Below, in pieces: positions 1 to 6,262 of a stretch of 12,926 nucleotides of DNA. A program made the translations under genes and the position numbers. Below the pieces are notes generated by a model that made no database searches, was not told where the DNA came from, and saw only the letters and a list, made by a program, of their open reading frames with translations. This DNA is from CAYSJU01 sp964431495 (GTDB taxonomy: Bacteria > Omnitrophota > Gorgyraeia > Tantalellales > Tantalellaceae), in assembly GCA_964431495.1 (NCBI GenBank), contig CAYSJU010000037.1, forward strand, positions 1 to 12,926. Reading direction: 5' to 3'. The stretch's first letter is position 1, and each line of letters opens with the position of its first letter.

Positions 1-696
1 GTATTGACCCGAATAGTTGCTGATCCCAAGGATATATTTCTTATGATGGCGTCGGAACTCAAGGGGCTGGATATCAAGCTGCCGGATAAGCTGATCGAGA
101 ACTTCGCGCATGTAAGAGTGAATTCTGAAAGGGCTGCCAGGAGAGCAACCGGGAAAGAGGATATAAAGATCGAAGATATTTATGCCCAGATCAGAAAAAA
201 GTATGATTTGAGTGAGAAGCAGACCGCAGAACTTATACAAAAAGAGATAGAAATAGAATATCGGTCGATTTCCCCCATCTGTTGGACTATATCGGAGATA
301 AACGAATTACGCAGGCAGGGCACCCGGATAGTGTTTGTATCCGATATGTATCTTCCCCAACAGCATATAAGGGATATGTTAATAAGAGTAGGGGCATATC
401 AGGAAGGCGATAAATTATACGCATCGGGCGAGATCGGGATCGCAAAAGGGTCCGGGAATCTATTCAGGCACATATTGGAAAAGGAAAACTGTGATCCTGA
501 CCGTATGGCACATTGTGGGAACAACATCCATAGCGATATTTTTATTCCCGCAAAAATGGGGATACATATTTATAAGACATCCGATGAAGAATTACAAAAA
601 CTTCTGAGATATCATAAAATAGACAGGATTAAGAATTTTATCAGAAAAGCGATAATAAGATTATGGGATCTTTTCTTAAACACAGACAGGAACTGA
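1..696 (+). CDS. HAD-superfamily hydrolase (COG5610-like), 5' end cut by the window
   Basis: This is a partial gene. The reading frame is open from base 1, and the first residues read VLTR-IVADPKDIF. In this HAD group that matches the segment just after motif I (typically DxFDT-LLTR), so the nucleophile Asp lies outside the window and the TTG at 4 is probably not the start. Numbering from the codon at 4, motif II is VFVSDMYLP (S113), motif III is the Lys of IGIAKGSG (K148), and motif IV is HCGNNIHSD (172-178). The usual GDN is GNN here, while the later Asp (D178) is kept. An alpha-helical cap lies at about residues 15-100. HADs of this type often sit in polysaccharide or surface-glycan loci, and the downstream genes fit that. 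The substrate is unknown. The stop at 694-696 overlaps the next gene, which is in the -1 frame; together they resemble the two halves of a single longer protein. The family call is fairly sure and the biochemical role is not. Confidence 0.8.
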   Translation, partial: VLTRIVADPKDIFLMMASELKGLDIKLPDKLIENFAHVRVNSERAARRATGKEDIKIEDIYAQIRKKYDLSEKQTAELIQKEIEIEYRSISPICWTISEINELRRQGTRIVFVSDMYLPQQHIRDMLIRVGAYQEGDKLYASGEIGIAKGSGNLFRHILEKENCDPDRMAHCGNNIHSDIFIPAKMGIHIYKTSDEELQKLLRYHKIDRIKNFIRKAIIRLWDLFLNTDRN

Positions 697-2066
697 ACAG
701 GTATGAGAAAGCAATACTGAACCTCCGCTGCGGTTCCAGGGCTTTCAGATCGCTGGTATCAGGGGTTTCGCGCGTTGTTCGACTTGCAGGCGCTCAGGAG
801 AACGAGCATTTGCAGACAATTTGGGATACCGGAGCTAACGTAACAGGTCCGGCGTTTTTTTTCTTTATGTGGTGGGTGCTGAAAACAGCTGCTGAGCAGG
901 GGGTAGAGCGACTGTATTTTCTTGCCAGGGATGGGCAGATCCTGCTGAAAATTTCCCGCATTATATGCGAATGCTGGGGATATAATACGGAATGCCGGTA
1001 TCTCTACGGCTCAAGACAAACATGGATGCTGCCCGCCATTGATAGTATCGGCAAATTTGAACTGGGCTGCATTATGACCTGTGGTTATAACCCTCTTTCA
1101 GTTAATTTGGTATGCAGCAGGGTAAACTTAAAACCGGAAGACATAAAAGAAGTTTTAAATAGATACGGATTTATGGAAAATCAATGGGATAAGACCCTGA
1201 CCTCGAAAGAAAGAGAAAGAATGGAAGGATGCCTTAAAGAGAAGTCAGTCCAGGACAGAATTATCAGGAATACAGAGCCGTTTTTTAAAGATTCCTTTGG
1301 ATATCTCGAACAGGAAGGATTCTTAGAAGATGTAAATTTTGGAATAGTTGACACTGGATGGGCGGGCAGATCGCAGTTCGCGATAAGCAAGATCCTGCAA
1401 AAAACTAATTGCAGGCCACAGAACGGTTTACTGGGATTCTATTTTGGCTTAAGTGAGAAGAAAAAGCGCTATAACAACGATAAATTAGAATCTTTTTTAT
1501 TTGATTTATCGTTGGATCAGAAATACAGCTTTTTGGATTACTATGCTATTTACGAGATATTCGCTTCTTCTGACCGAGGTCGGACTATTGGATTTTCTAA
1601 AGAGAATGGAAAATTTTGTCCTGTTTTTGATAAGCCGACTAATGAGGAAGGGATTGAATGGGGAGTGAAAATCCAACAGGAGAGCGCTGTGAAGTTCGCA
1701 GATGAATTCACGAAACACTGTAGACCGGATATCATAGAAGAGGAAGCGGTGCACAGAATTATAGAACGGATATTGCATCTATTTCTTCAAAGACCGTCTA
1801 TGGAAGAAGCCACTGCTTATGGTAAATTCATTATTGGCGTGGAAGTTACAGAAAAGGATCTTCAGGAAGCGGGTCCGATTATAACCCACAGTGATTTCTG
1901 GATCAGTGGACTGAAAGCAGAAGAGAAACTGAAGGGTTTCTGGCCCGCCGGTTCGCTCGTCAGATCAAAAATGCCGATCTTGCACAAGATATGGGACTTG
2001 TACAAATTATTATGTAGGCTGAAGAAGACGGTTCTTATAAAACTTGGACGATTGAAGACCGGATGA
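663..2066 (+). CDS. Partner domain of HAD/COG5610-type polysaccharide-locus protein (467 aa)
   Basis: This protein of unproven function is recognisable by the motif RLYFLARDGQIL (about 83-94), preceded by GANVTGPAFFFFMWW (57-71), and by GIVDTGWAGRSQ (227-238). I know these motifs from the C-terminal part of long HAD-family proteins found in capsule and LPS loci. The ATG at 663 lies 31 bases inside the upstream HAD gene and has no convincing Shine-Dalgarno sequence. The frame is already open from 633, so a -1 shift anywhere in 633-693 would join the two ORFs into one protein of about 690 residues. I keep it as a separate CDS because ATG initiation coupled to the upstream gene is also possible. 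The C-terminus is basic and hydrophobic (about 430-460), perhaps a membrane-peripheral tail. The gene is followed 34 bases later by the CDP-ribitol synthase on the same strand. By eye this pair is richer in A+T than the genes further right. Confidence 0.75.
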   Translation: MGSFLKHRQELNRYEKAILNLRCGSRAFRSLVSGVSRVVRLAGAQENEHLQTIWDTGANVTGPAFFFFMWWVLKTAAEQGVERLYFLARDGQILLKISRIICECWGYNTECRYLYGSRQTWMLPAIDSIGKFELGCIMTCGYNPLSVNLVCSRVNLKPEDIKEVLNRYGFMENQWDKTLTSKERERMEGCLKEKSVQDRIIRNTEPFFKDSFGYLEQEGFLEDVNFGIVDTGWAGRSQFAISKILQKTNCRPQNGLLGFYFGLSEKKKRYNNDKLESFLFDLSLDQKYSFLDYYAIYEIFASSDRGRTIGFSKENGKFCPVFDKPTNEEGIEWGVKIQQESAVKFADEFTKHCRPDIIEEEAVHRIIERILHLFLQRPSMEEATAYGKFIIGVEVTEKDLQEAGPIITHSDFWISGLKAEEKLKGFWPAGSLVRSKMPILHKIWDLYKLLCRLKKTVLIKLGRLKTG

Positions 2067-2080
2067 TATATAATTATAAC
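2052..2080 (+). promoter_or_regulatory. Candidate internal promoter before the CDP-ribitol synthase gene
   Basis: A -35-like TTGAAG (2052-2057) is separated by 17 bases from a -10-like TATAAC (2075-2080), inside an AT-rich palindrome TATAATTATA (2069-2078). Transcription would start near 2087 and leave a leader of about 14 bases. The gene can equally be served by read-through from upstream, so this is tentative. Confidence 0.3.
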
Positions 2081-2100
2081 GTACAAGAGGGGCGAAAGTC

Positions 2101-3462
2101 ATGAAAAAAAGGACTGTTGCAATAATATTGGCCGGGGGAACAGGCGTGCGGATGAAGACCGTCACACCAAAGCAGTTCCTGAGAATCGCCGGTAAGCCCG
2201 TCGTGCTTCATACCATAGAACAATTCGACAGGAATAAATTGATTTCAGATATCGTGATCGTTTGCGCCAAAGATTATCTGGCGGAATTAAAAGAGATCCT
2301 CAAGAAGAACCGGAAGAAGAAGATTTACAGGATTCTGGAAGGCGGGCCGGCCAGGCAGGGATCGTCCTATATCGGCCTCAAGGGCTGTCCGCCCGGGACC
2401 CAGTATGTATTGATCCATGACGCTGTGAGGCCGTTTGTTGATGAAAGGGTAATAGGAGATACATTAAGTGCAGCCATTGAAGTCGGCGCGTCAGATACAG
2501 TGATAAAGACGGCGGATACGATAATTTCCCAAAAGGGGGATTTTATAGACAATATCCCGGACAGGAAATATCTAAGGAGAGGGCAGACCCCGCAGGGTTT
2601 CAAATACAGTCTTATCCTAAAGGCCCATGAAATGGCTCAGAAGAAAGGCATAACGAACGCGACCGATGACTGCGGCCTTGTTATGGCCATGGGAAAACCT
2701 GTTAAATTGGTGGATGGTTCTGAATTCAATATTAAACTGACTCACCAGACAGACCTGTATCTTGCGGAAAGACTTTTCCAGATAAGCAGCAAAGGAGCGG
2801 GTATTGATGATTACAGGAGCCTTCGGAATAAAGTAGCGGTAGTTGCCGGAGGAACGGGGGGCATTGGCAGAGAGATAATCACTTTACTGGAAAAGTATGG
2901 TTGCAAGTCAATCTCTTTGTCCCTGGATTCAAAAATCAAATGTGATATAACAAGCGAGAAGCGCGTAATAGGCAGCCTTAAAAAAGTCTTGACGAAGCAT
3001 AAGAAGATCGATATTCTCGTCAATTCAGCCGGTATATTGGAGATATCAAAGATTGAAAAGATGAGTGCGGCAAACTGGGATAAAGTTATGGACGTCAATC
3101 TTAAAGGGGCTTTTCTGCTTTCAAAACACGTAATACCGATAATGAAAAGAAAAAAAGAGGGACATATTGTTCATATTACCTCCAGCTCGTATACAAGGGG
3201 AAGGGCGAATTATTCCGCGTATTCAGCGTCCAAGGCAGGGCTTGTGAATTTCTGTCAGGGGTTATCCGAGGAATTGCTGCCATATAATATTTATGTCAAT
3301 GTAGTCTCACCTCAAAGGGTGGACACTCCAATGCGGGAAAAAAGTTTCGGGAAGGAAGTGAGCGTTACTTTATTATCGCCGCTGGAAGTGGCCGAAGAAG
3401 TGGTTAAATGCTGTGTTATCCGGGAAACGGGTCTCGTTATAGATGTGAGGACACAGAAGTAA
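2101..3462 (+). CDS. Bifunctional ribitol-5-phosphate cytidylyltransferase / ribulose-5-phosphate reductase (Bcs1/Acs1 type)
   Basis: The predicted protein makes CDP-ribitol from D-ribulose-5-phosphate in two cytosolic steps: NADPH-dependent reduction to ribitol-5-phosphate, then CTP-dependent cytidylylation. The N-terminal half (about 1-230) is an IspD/TarI-type cytidylyltransferase with LAGGTGVRM (10-18), PKQF (23-26), RQGSS, IHDAVRPF, TPQGFK and DDCGLV. The C-terminal half (about 241-453) is a short-chain dehydrogenase with the cofactor loop AGGTGGIG (249-256), NSAG, a Ser cluster at 361-363 and the catalytic pair Y374-x3-K378. This domain order and length (453 aa) match the Haemophilus influenzae capsule enzyme Bcs1/Acs1. 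An N-terminal domain acting on methylerythritol phosphate (IspD) is less likely because of the SDR fusion and the glycan context. The start ATG has a good purine-rich site (AGAGGGG) about 8 bases upstream. The next gene, 14 bases downstream, encodes a CDP-alcohol phosphotransferase, so product and user may be co-encoded. Confidence 0.88.
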   Translation: MKKRTVAIILAGGTGVRMKTVTPKQFLRIAGKPVVLHTIEQFDRNKLISDIVIVCAKDYLAELKEILKKNRKKKIYRILEGGPARQGSSYIGLKGCPPGTQYVLIHDAVRPFVDERVIGDTLSAAIEVGASDTVIKTADTIISQKGDFIDNIPDRKYLRRGQTPQGFKYSLILKAHEMAQKKGITNATDDCGLVMAMGKPVKLVDGSEFNIKLTHQTDLYLAERLFQISSKGAGIDDYRSLRNKVAVVAGGTGGIGREIITLLEKYGCKSISLSLDSKIKCDITSEKRVIGSLKKVLTKHKKIDILVNSAGILEISKIEKMSAANWDKVMDVNLKGAFLLSKHVIPIMKRKKEGHIVHITSSSYTRGRANYSAYSASKAGLVNFCQGLSEELLPYNIYVNVVSPQRVDTPMREKSFGKEVSVTLLSPLEVAEEVVKCCVIRETGLVIDVRTQK

Positions 3463-3476
3463 AAGAGTGTATATAA

Positions 3477-4220
3477 ATGTCAAAAAAGAAATATAACTTT
3501 AGTTTACAGCAAGTCGAGAAGACACTTCAGCTCAAGTCATGGTGGGCGTCGCTGGTGATACTACCCATGGCAAGAAGGCTTATTCTCTTTTTTGCCAATT
3601 ATACCGAGCTATCCCCGAATTTTTTTACTTCCATATCAATGATCTTCAGAATTACGGCTGCCGTTCTTTTCGCCACCGCGAAATACCCCTTCATGGCCGC
3701 GGGAGCTATATTGTTCCAGCTCGGGTACCTGGCCGACTGCATTGACGGGTCTCTGGCCAGGCTTACCGGGAAGACATCCACGTTCGGCCGGTATTTTGAC
3801 CACATGTCGGACCTGTGCGGGGGAGTGCTCATGCTGGCCGCTCTTGCATATGGACAGAAAATGCTTTTCTCGCTGCTTACCGTCGGGATCATATATATAT
3901 ACGTATCAGAGTATTACATTACGCTGATAGTCAATCTTGTCCTGGAAAAACAGGAGAACCTTTCGGCGCGAGTAAGTGACATCGAGAAGAACCCCGTGAT
4001 CTCGGCTTTTCTGGGTTACAGGGAATTCTTTTTCAGGAGGAATTTCAAGTCATTTCTGTCGCTTCCGGATTTTGAGGCGTTGGCGCTTTTCATTTTTCCG
4101 ATAATATGTCTTCCGGCTGTTGGATTAAGGGTGGGTTTCTATTTTCTGGTCCCGGTAGCCCTTTATAAGATATTTTCCTCATTTGTTACGATACAGGCCG
4201 GGGGCAGGAATTTCCCCTGA
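3477..4220 (+). CDS. CDP-alcohol phosphotransferase family membrane enzyme
   Basis: This integral membrane enzyme of the CDP-alcohol phosphatidyltransferase family displaces CMP from a CDP-linked donor with an alcohol acceptor. The whole family signature is intact at residues 87-112: D87-x2-D90-G91-x2-A94-R95-x8-G104-x3-D108-x3-D112, where the four Asp bind divalent metal. Roughly six hydrophobic segments surround it (about 25-45, 55-85, 113-130, 132-152, 198-218, 220-238). A Trp-rich N-terminus (SWWASLVILPMARRL) precedes TELSPNFFTS, the usual opening of the fold. The length of 247 aa is normal. Its place directly behind a CDP-ribitol synthase suggests CDP-ribitol as donor, with transfer of ribitol-phosphate to a lipid or glycan acceptor; that is inference, and an ordinary CDP-diacylglycerol-using phospholipid synthase remains possible. 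Ribosome-binding signal before the ATG is weak (AAAAGAG). The stop lies 11 bases from the stop of the convergent GT9 gene. Confidence 0.85.
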   Translation: MSKKKYNFSLQQVEKTLQLKSWWASLVILPMARRLILFFANYTELSPNFFTSISMIFRITAAVLFATAKYPFMAAGAILFQLGYLADCIDGSLARLTGKTSTFGRYFDHMSDLCGGVLMLAALAYGQKMLFSLLTVGIIYIYVSEYYITLIVNLVLEKQENLSARVSDIEKNPVISAFLGYREFFFRRNFKSFLSLPDFEALALFIFPIICLPAVGLRVGFYFLVPVALYKIFSSFVTIQAGGRNFP

Positions 4221-4231
4221 TGCCGGACGCC

Positions 4232-5332
4232 CTAAATACCCGTCTTTTCCAGAAGCCGCGTCATTTTTTCTATTACATCTTCCGCTGTTATAGCGGTGAG
4301 ACATTCCACATCATGTTTACAGGGCGGAGTATAACCGAATTTTGTGCAGGGGCTGCAGTCAAGATGCTTGTTTATGACGGTATGCTTATCGCCTCTCGGG
4401 GCCCATTTTTTCTCGATACCTGAGCCGAAAAGCGCTACGGTGGGCGTGCCCACGGCATAGGCGATGTGCATGAGGCCCGAGTCCGCTGTCAGCAATAACC
4501 TGCTGTTCTTGAGGATTACAGCTGCATCTGTCAGGGTTGTCCTGCCGGTAAGGTCCATGCAGGTGCCTGTATGTTTTGTTATATATTCAGCATCCTTCCT
4601 GTCAGCGGGTGAACCGAGGATCGCTATTTTAAAACCGCGCTCCATAAATGTTTTCGCGACCTTGCTGAACTTTTCTACTTCCCATTTTCTTTCTTTTACT
4701 GAAGCTCCGGGGAAGATAGCGATGAGTTTGCCCCTGTCCTTTTCCGATACGGACAATTGATAATTCGGGGATACATCAGGGATCGCGATAAAGGGTTCGT
4801 TTATGTTGAATTCAGGCGGTTTTCCCGCCAGAGGTCCGATCAAATGAAAGAAGCTGTACACCTCGTAGTCGTCATGGCTGTACGGGATCTTGTGCGTAAA
4901 GAGCTTTCTTCTTTCATTGGTGTCAAAGCCGATTTTTACGGGCGCTCGAGTAAAATACGCTATGGCCGCTGAGAGTCTGTGCCACTGTTCAGCATCTATG
5001 GCAACGTCATAATTGTTTCTAAGACAACCAAAAAGTTCCACACTTTGATCATATAGATATATCTTGTCTATGGCCTTTGACAGCAAAAAAATACCGAAAT
5101 TTCTTTTTTCACACAGCACATGGATCTTAGCAGAAGGCAGCTTTTCCCGGAGCGCTTTTACAGCCGGCAGGAGCAACACGGCATCCCCGATCCCTCCCGG
5201 CCGTATGATAAGGATCTTATTGATCTTTTCGAGGGAGACGGGGATCCCGGATCCCCGGGCAGAGGGCAGGAGTGACGTCAATGGCATGCCGATAAGCCTG
5301 TCAAGAAATTTTAAAATGTTTATTTTGCGCAT
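4232..5332 (-). CDS. Glycosyltransferase family 9 (heptosyltransferase-like)
   Basis: This cytosolic, GT-B-fold glycosyltransferase of the ADP-heptose:LPS heptosyltransferase family (GT9) is likely to act on the growing surface glycan at the inner membrane. The N-terminal domain contains ILIIRPGGIGDAVLLLPAVK (40-59), the glycine-rich loop typical of GT9. The C-terminal domain shows IFPGAS near 206-211, RKWEVEKF (215-222), and the nucleotide-sugar site TADSGLMHIAYAVGTPTVALFG (282-303), which includes D284, S285, G286 and H289. Four cysteines (C326, C329, C338, C344) follow in the CSPC...C...ECL pattern that I know from many GT9 proteins. The length of 366 aa is normal. It is the last gene of a three-gene - strand cluster, 18 bases after the UbiA-type gene. 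Sugar donor and acceptor cannot be told from sequence, and true heptose use is uncertain since no heptose-synthesis gene is visible here. No terminator is obvious in the 11 bases before the convergent neighbour. Confidence 0.9.
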   Translation of the reverse strand: MRKINILKFLDRLIGMPLTSLLPSARGSGIPVSLEKINKILIIRPGGIGDAVLLLPAVKALREKLPSAKIHVLCEKRNFGIFLLSKAIDKIYLYDQSVELFGCLRNNYDVAIDAEQWHRLSAAIAYFTRAPVKIGFDTNERRKLFTHKIPYSHDDYEVYSFFHLIGPLAGKPPEFNINEPFIAIPDVSPNYQLSVSEKDRGKLIAIFPGASVKERKWEVEKFSKVAKTFMERGFKIAILGSPADRKDAEYITKHTGTCMDLTGRTTLTDAAVILKNSRLLLTADSGLMHIAYAVGTPTVALFGSGIEKKWAPRGDKHTVINKHLDCSPCTKFGYTPPCKHDVECLTAITAEDVIEKMTRLLEKTGI

Positions 5333-5350
5333 CGTTGTTTTCCGATATCG

Positions 5351-6238
5351 TTATGGCTTAGGGCCGAAATACAAGAGCAATATCACTGTCACCATCCATA
5401 ACAGTATATCAATCAGAAAAGGCATGTCGGACATCAGTATCTCGCTTGGGTCTCCACCTTTTTTTCGGGCATGTACTATGAATAAATACCGGAAGATGCC
5501 ATATATGACAAAGGGAATGGTATAAGCCATGTAGGTGGAGCCTATTCTCTGAACCATGTCCGGAGACACGGTGTAAAGTCCGTAAAAGACCACACAGAGC
5601 GCGGCCGAGATCATGATAAGTTGGTCCAGAAAATAGACTTTGTAATGCACCAGCACGTCACGGTGTTTAGCCGCGTGCGCGTAGAGCGATATCTTCTCAT
5701 GCCTTCTTTTGATCAGTCCCAGAAAGATAGCAAGCAGAAATACGCAGAGCTGGAGCCAGATGGAGGGAATTATCCGGAGAACCACTGCTCCGGCCCAGAT
5801 ACGCAGTTCAAAGCCCATGGCTATTATTATAACGTCAAGGATCACTTCTCTTTTGAGAATAAAGGAATAGAGGAGGTGCAGGAGTACATATAAGGTTATC
5901 ACTATCAGGAGTGGGATATCCAAGCATGTTGAAAGCAGGCCGGCGATAATGATGAGCAATACGGCCGTAAAAGAAGCCTGTTCCACGCCGAGAGCGCCGG
6001 AAGTTATGGGTCTCTTCTGTTTTTCCGGATGGAACCGGTCCCTTTTTCTGTCCGCTATATCATTTATGATGTAAGTGGCGGAAGTTACAATACAAAAGAC
6101 CAAGAATGCCAGCACTGTTTTTGTAAAGTCCGCGCCGATCAGCAATTTTCCGCCGAAGATAAGAGGCGCGAACAAAAAGAGGTTCTTTATCCAGTGTTTA
6201 ATTCGCATACTCTTGATTATATTTGTAAGCAGTGACAT
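5351..6238 (-). CDS. UbiA-family polyprenyl-phosphate phosphoribosyltransferase (DPPR-synthase type)
   Basis: The predicted polytopic inner-membrane enzyme transfers 5-phosphoribose from PRPP to a polyprenyl phosphate, giving a lipid-linked pentose donor precursor. It belongs to the UbiA superfamily. The first acidic motif, NDIADRKRDRFHPEKQKRPI (59-78), has the Asp residues for Mg-pyrophosphate, and the HPxKxxRPI extension is the feature I associate with decaprenyl-phosphoryl-5-phosphoribose synthases (mycobacterial Rv3806c type) rather than quinone prenyltransferases. The second conserved block is ILDVIIIAMGFELRIWAGA (133-151). About eight to nine hydrophobic helices span the 295 residues. 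The ATG is preceded by AAGGGAA about seven bases upstream. The gene sits 24 bases after the DUF2079 gene and 18 bases before the GT9 gene, which fits a membrane glycan pathway. No epimerase (DprE1/DprE2-like) or DPPR phosphatase is visible here, so whether the final sugar is ribose or arabinose is open. Confidence 0.85.
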   Translation of the reverse strand: MSLLTNIIKSMRIKHWIKNLFLFAPLIFGGKLLIGADFTKTVLAFLVFCIVTSATYIINDIADRKRDRFHPEKQKRPITSGALGVEQASFTAVLLIIIAGLLSTCLDIPLLIVITLYVLLHLLYSFILKREVILDVIIIAMGFELRIWAGAVVLRIIPSIWLQLCVFLLAIFLGLIKRRHEKISLYAHAAKHRDVLVHYKVYFLDQLIMISAALCVVFYGLYTVSPDMVQRIGSTYMAYTIPFVIYGIFRYLFIVHARKKGGDPSEILMSDMPFLIDILLWMVTVILLLYFGPKP

Positions 6239-6262
6239 GTCAGTTCCCTTTTTTGATCATGA

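Noticed and set aside
2101..2790. N-terminal half as a plain IspD of isoprenoid synthesis
   Set aside because: Motifs are shared with IspD, but the fused SDR domain and glycan context match CDP-ribitol synthases better.
4196..4222. GGGG/CCCC inverted repeat at the end of the CDP-alcohol phosphotransferase gene as a terminator
   Set aside because: The stem is short and imperfect (CAGG/CCTG), lies inside the coding end and lacks a T-run on either strand.
4220..4423. 67-aa + strand ORF starting at the end of the CDP-alcohol phosphotransferase gene
   Set aside because: It lies antisense to the well-supported GT9 gene and has no domain or signal of its own.
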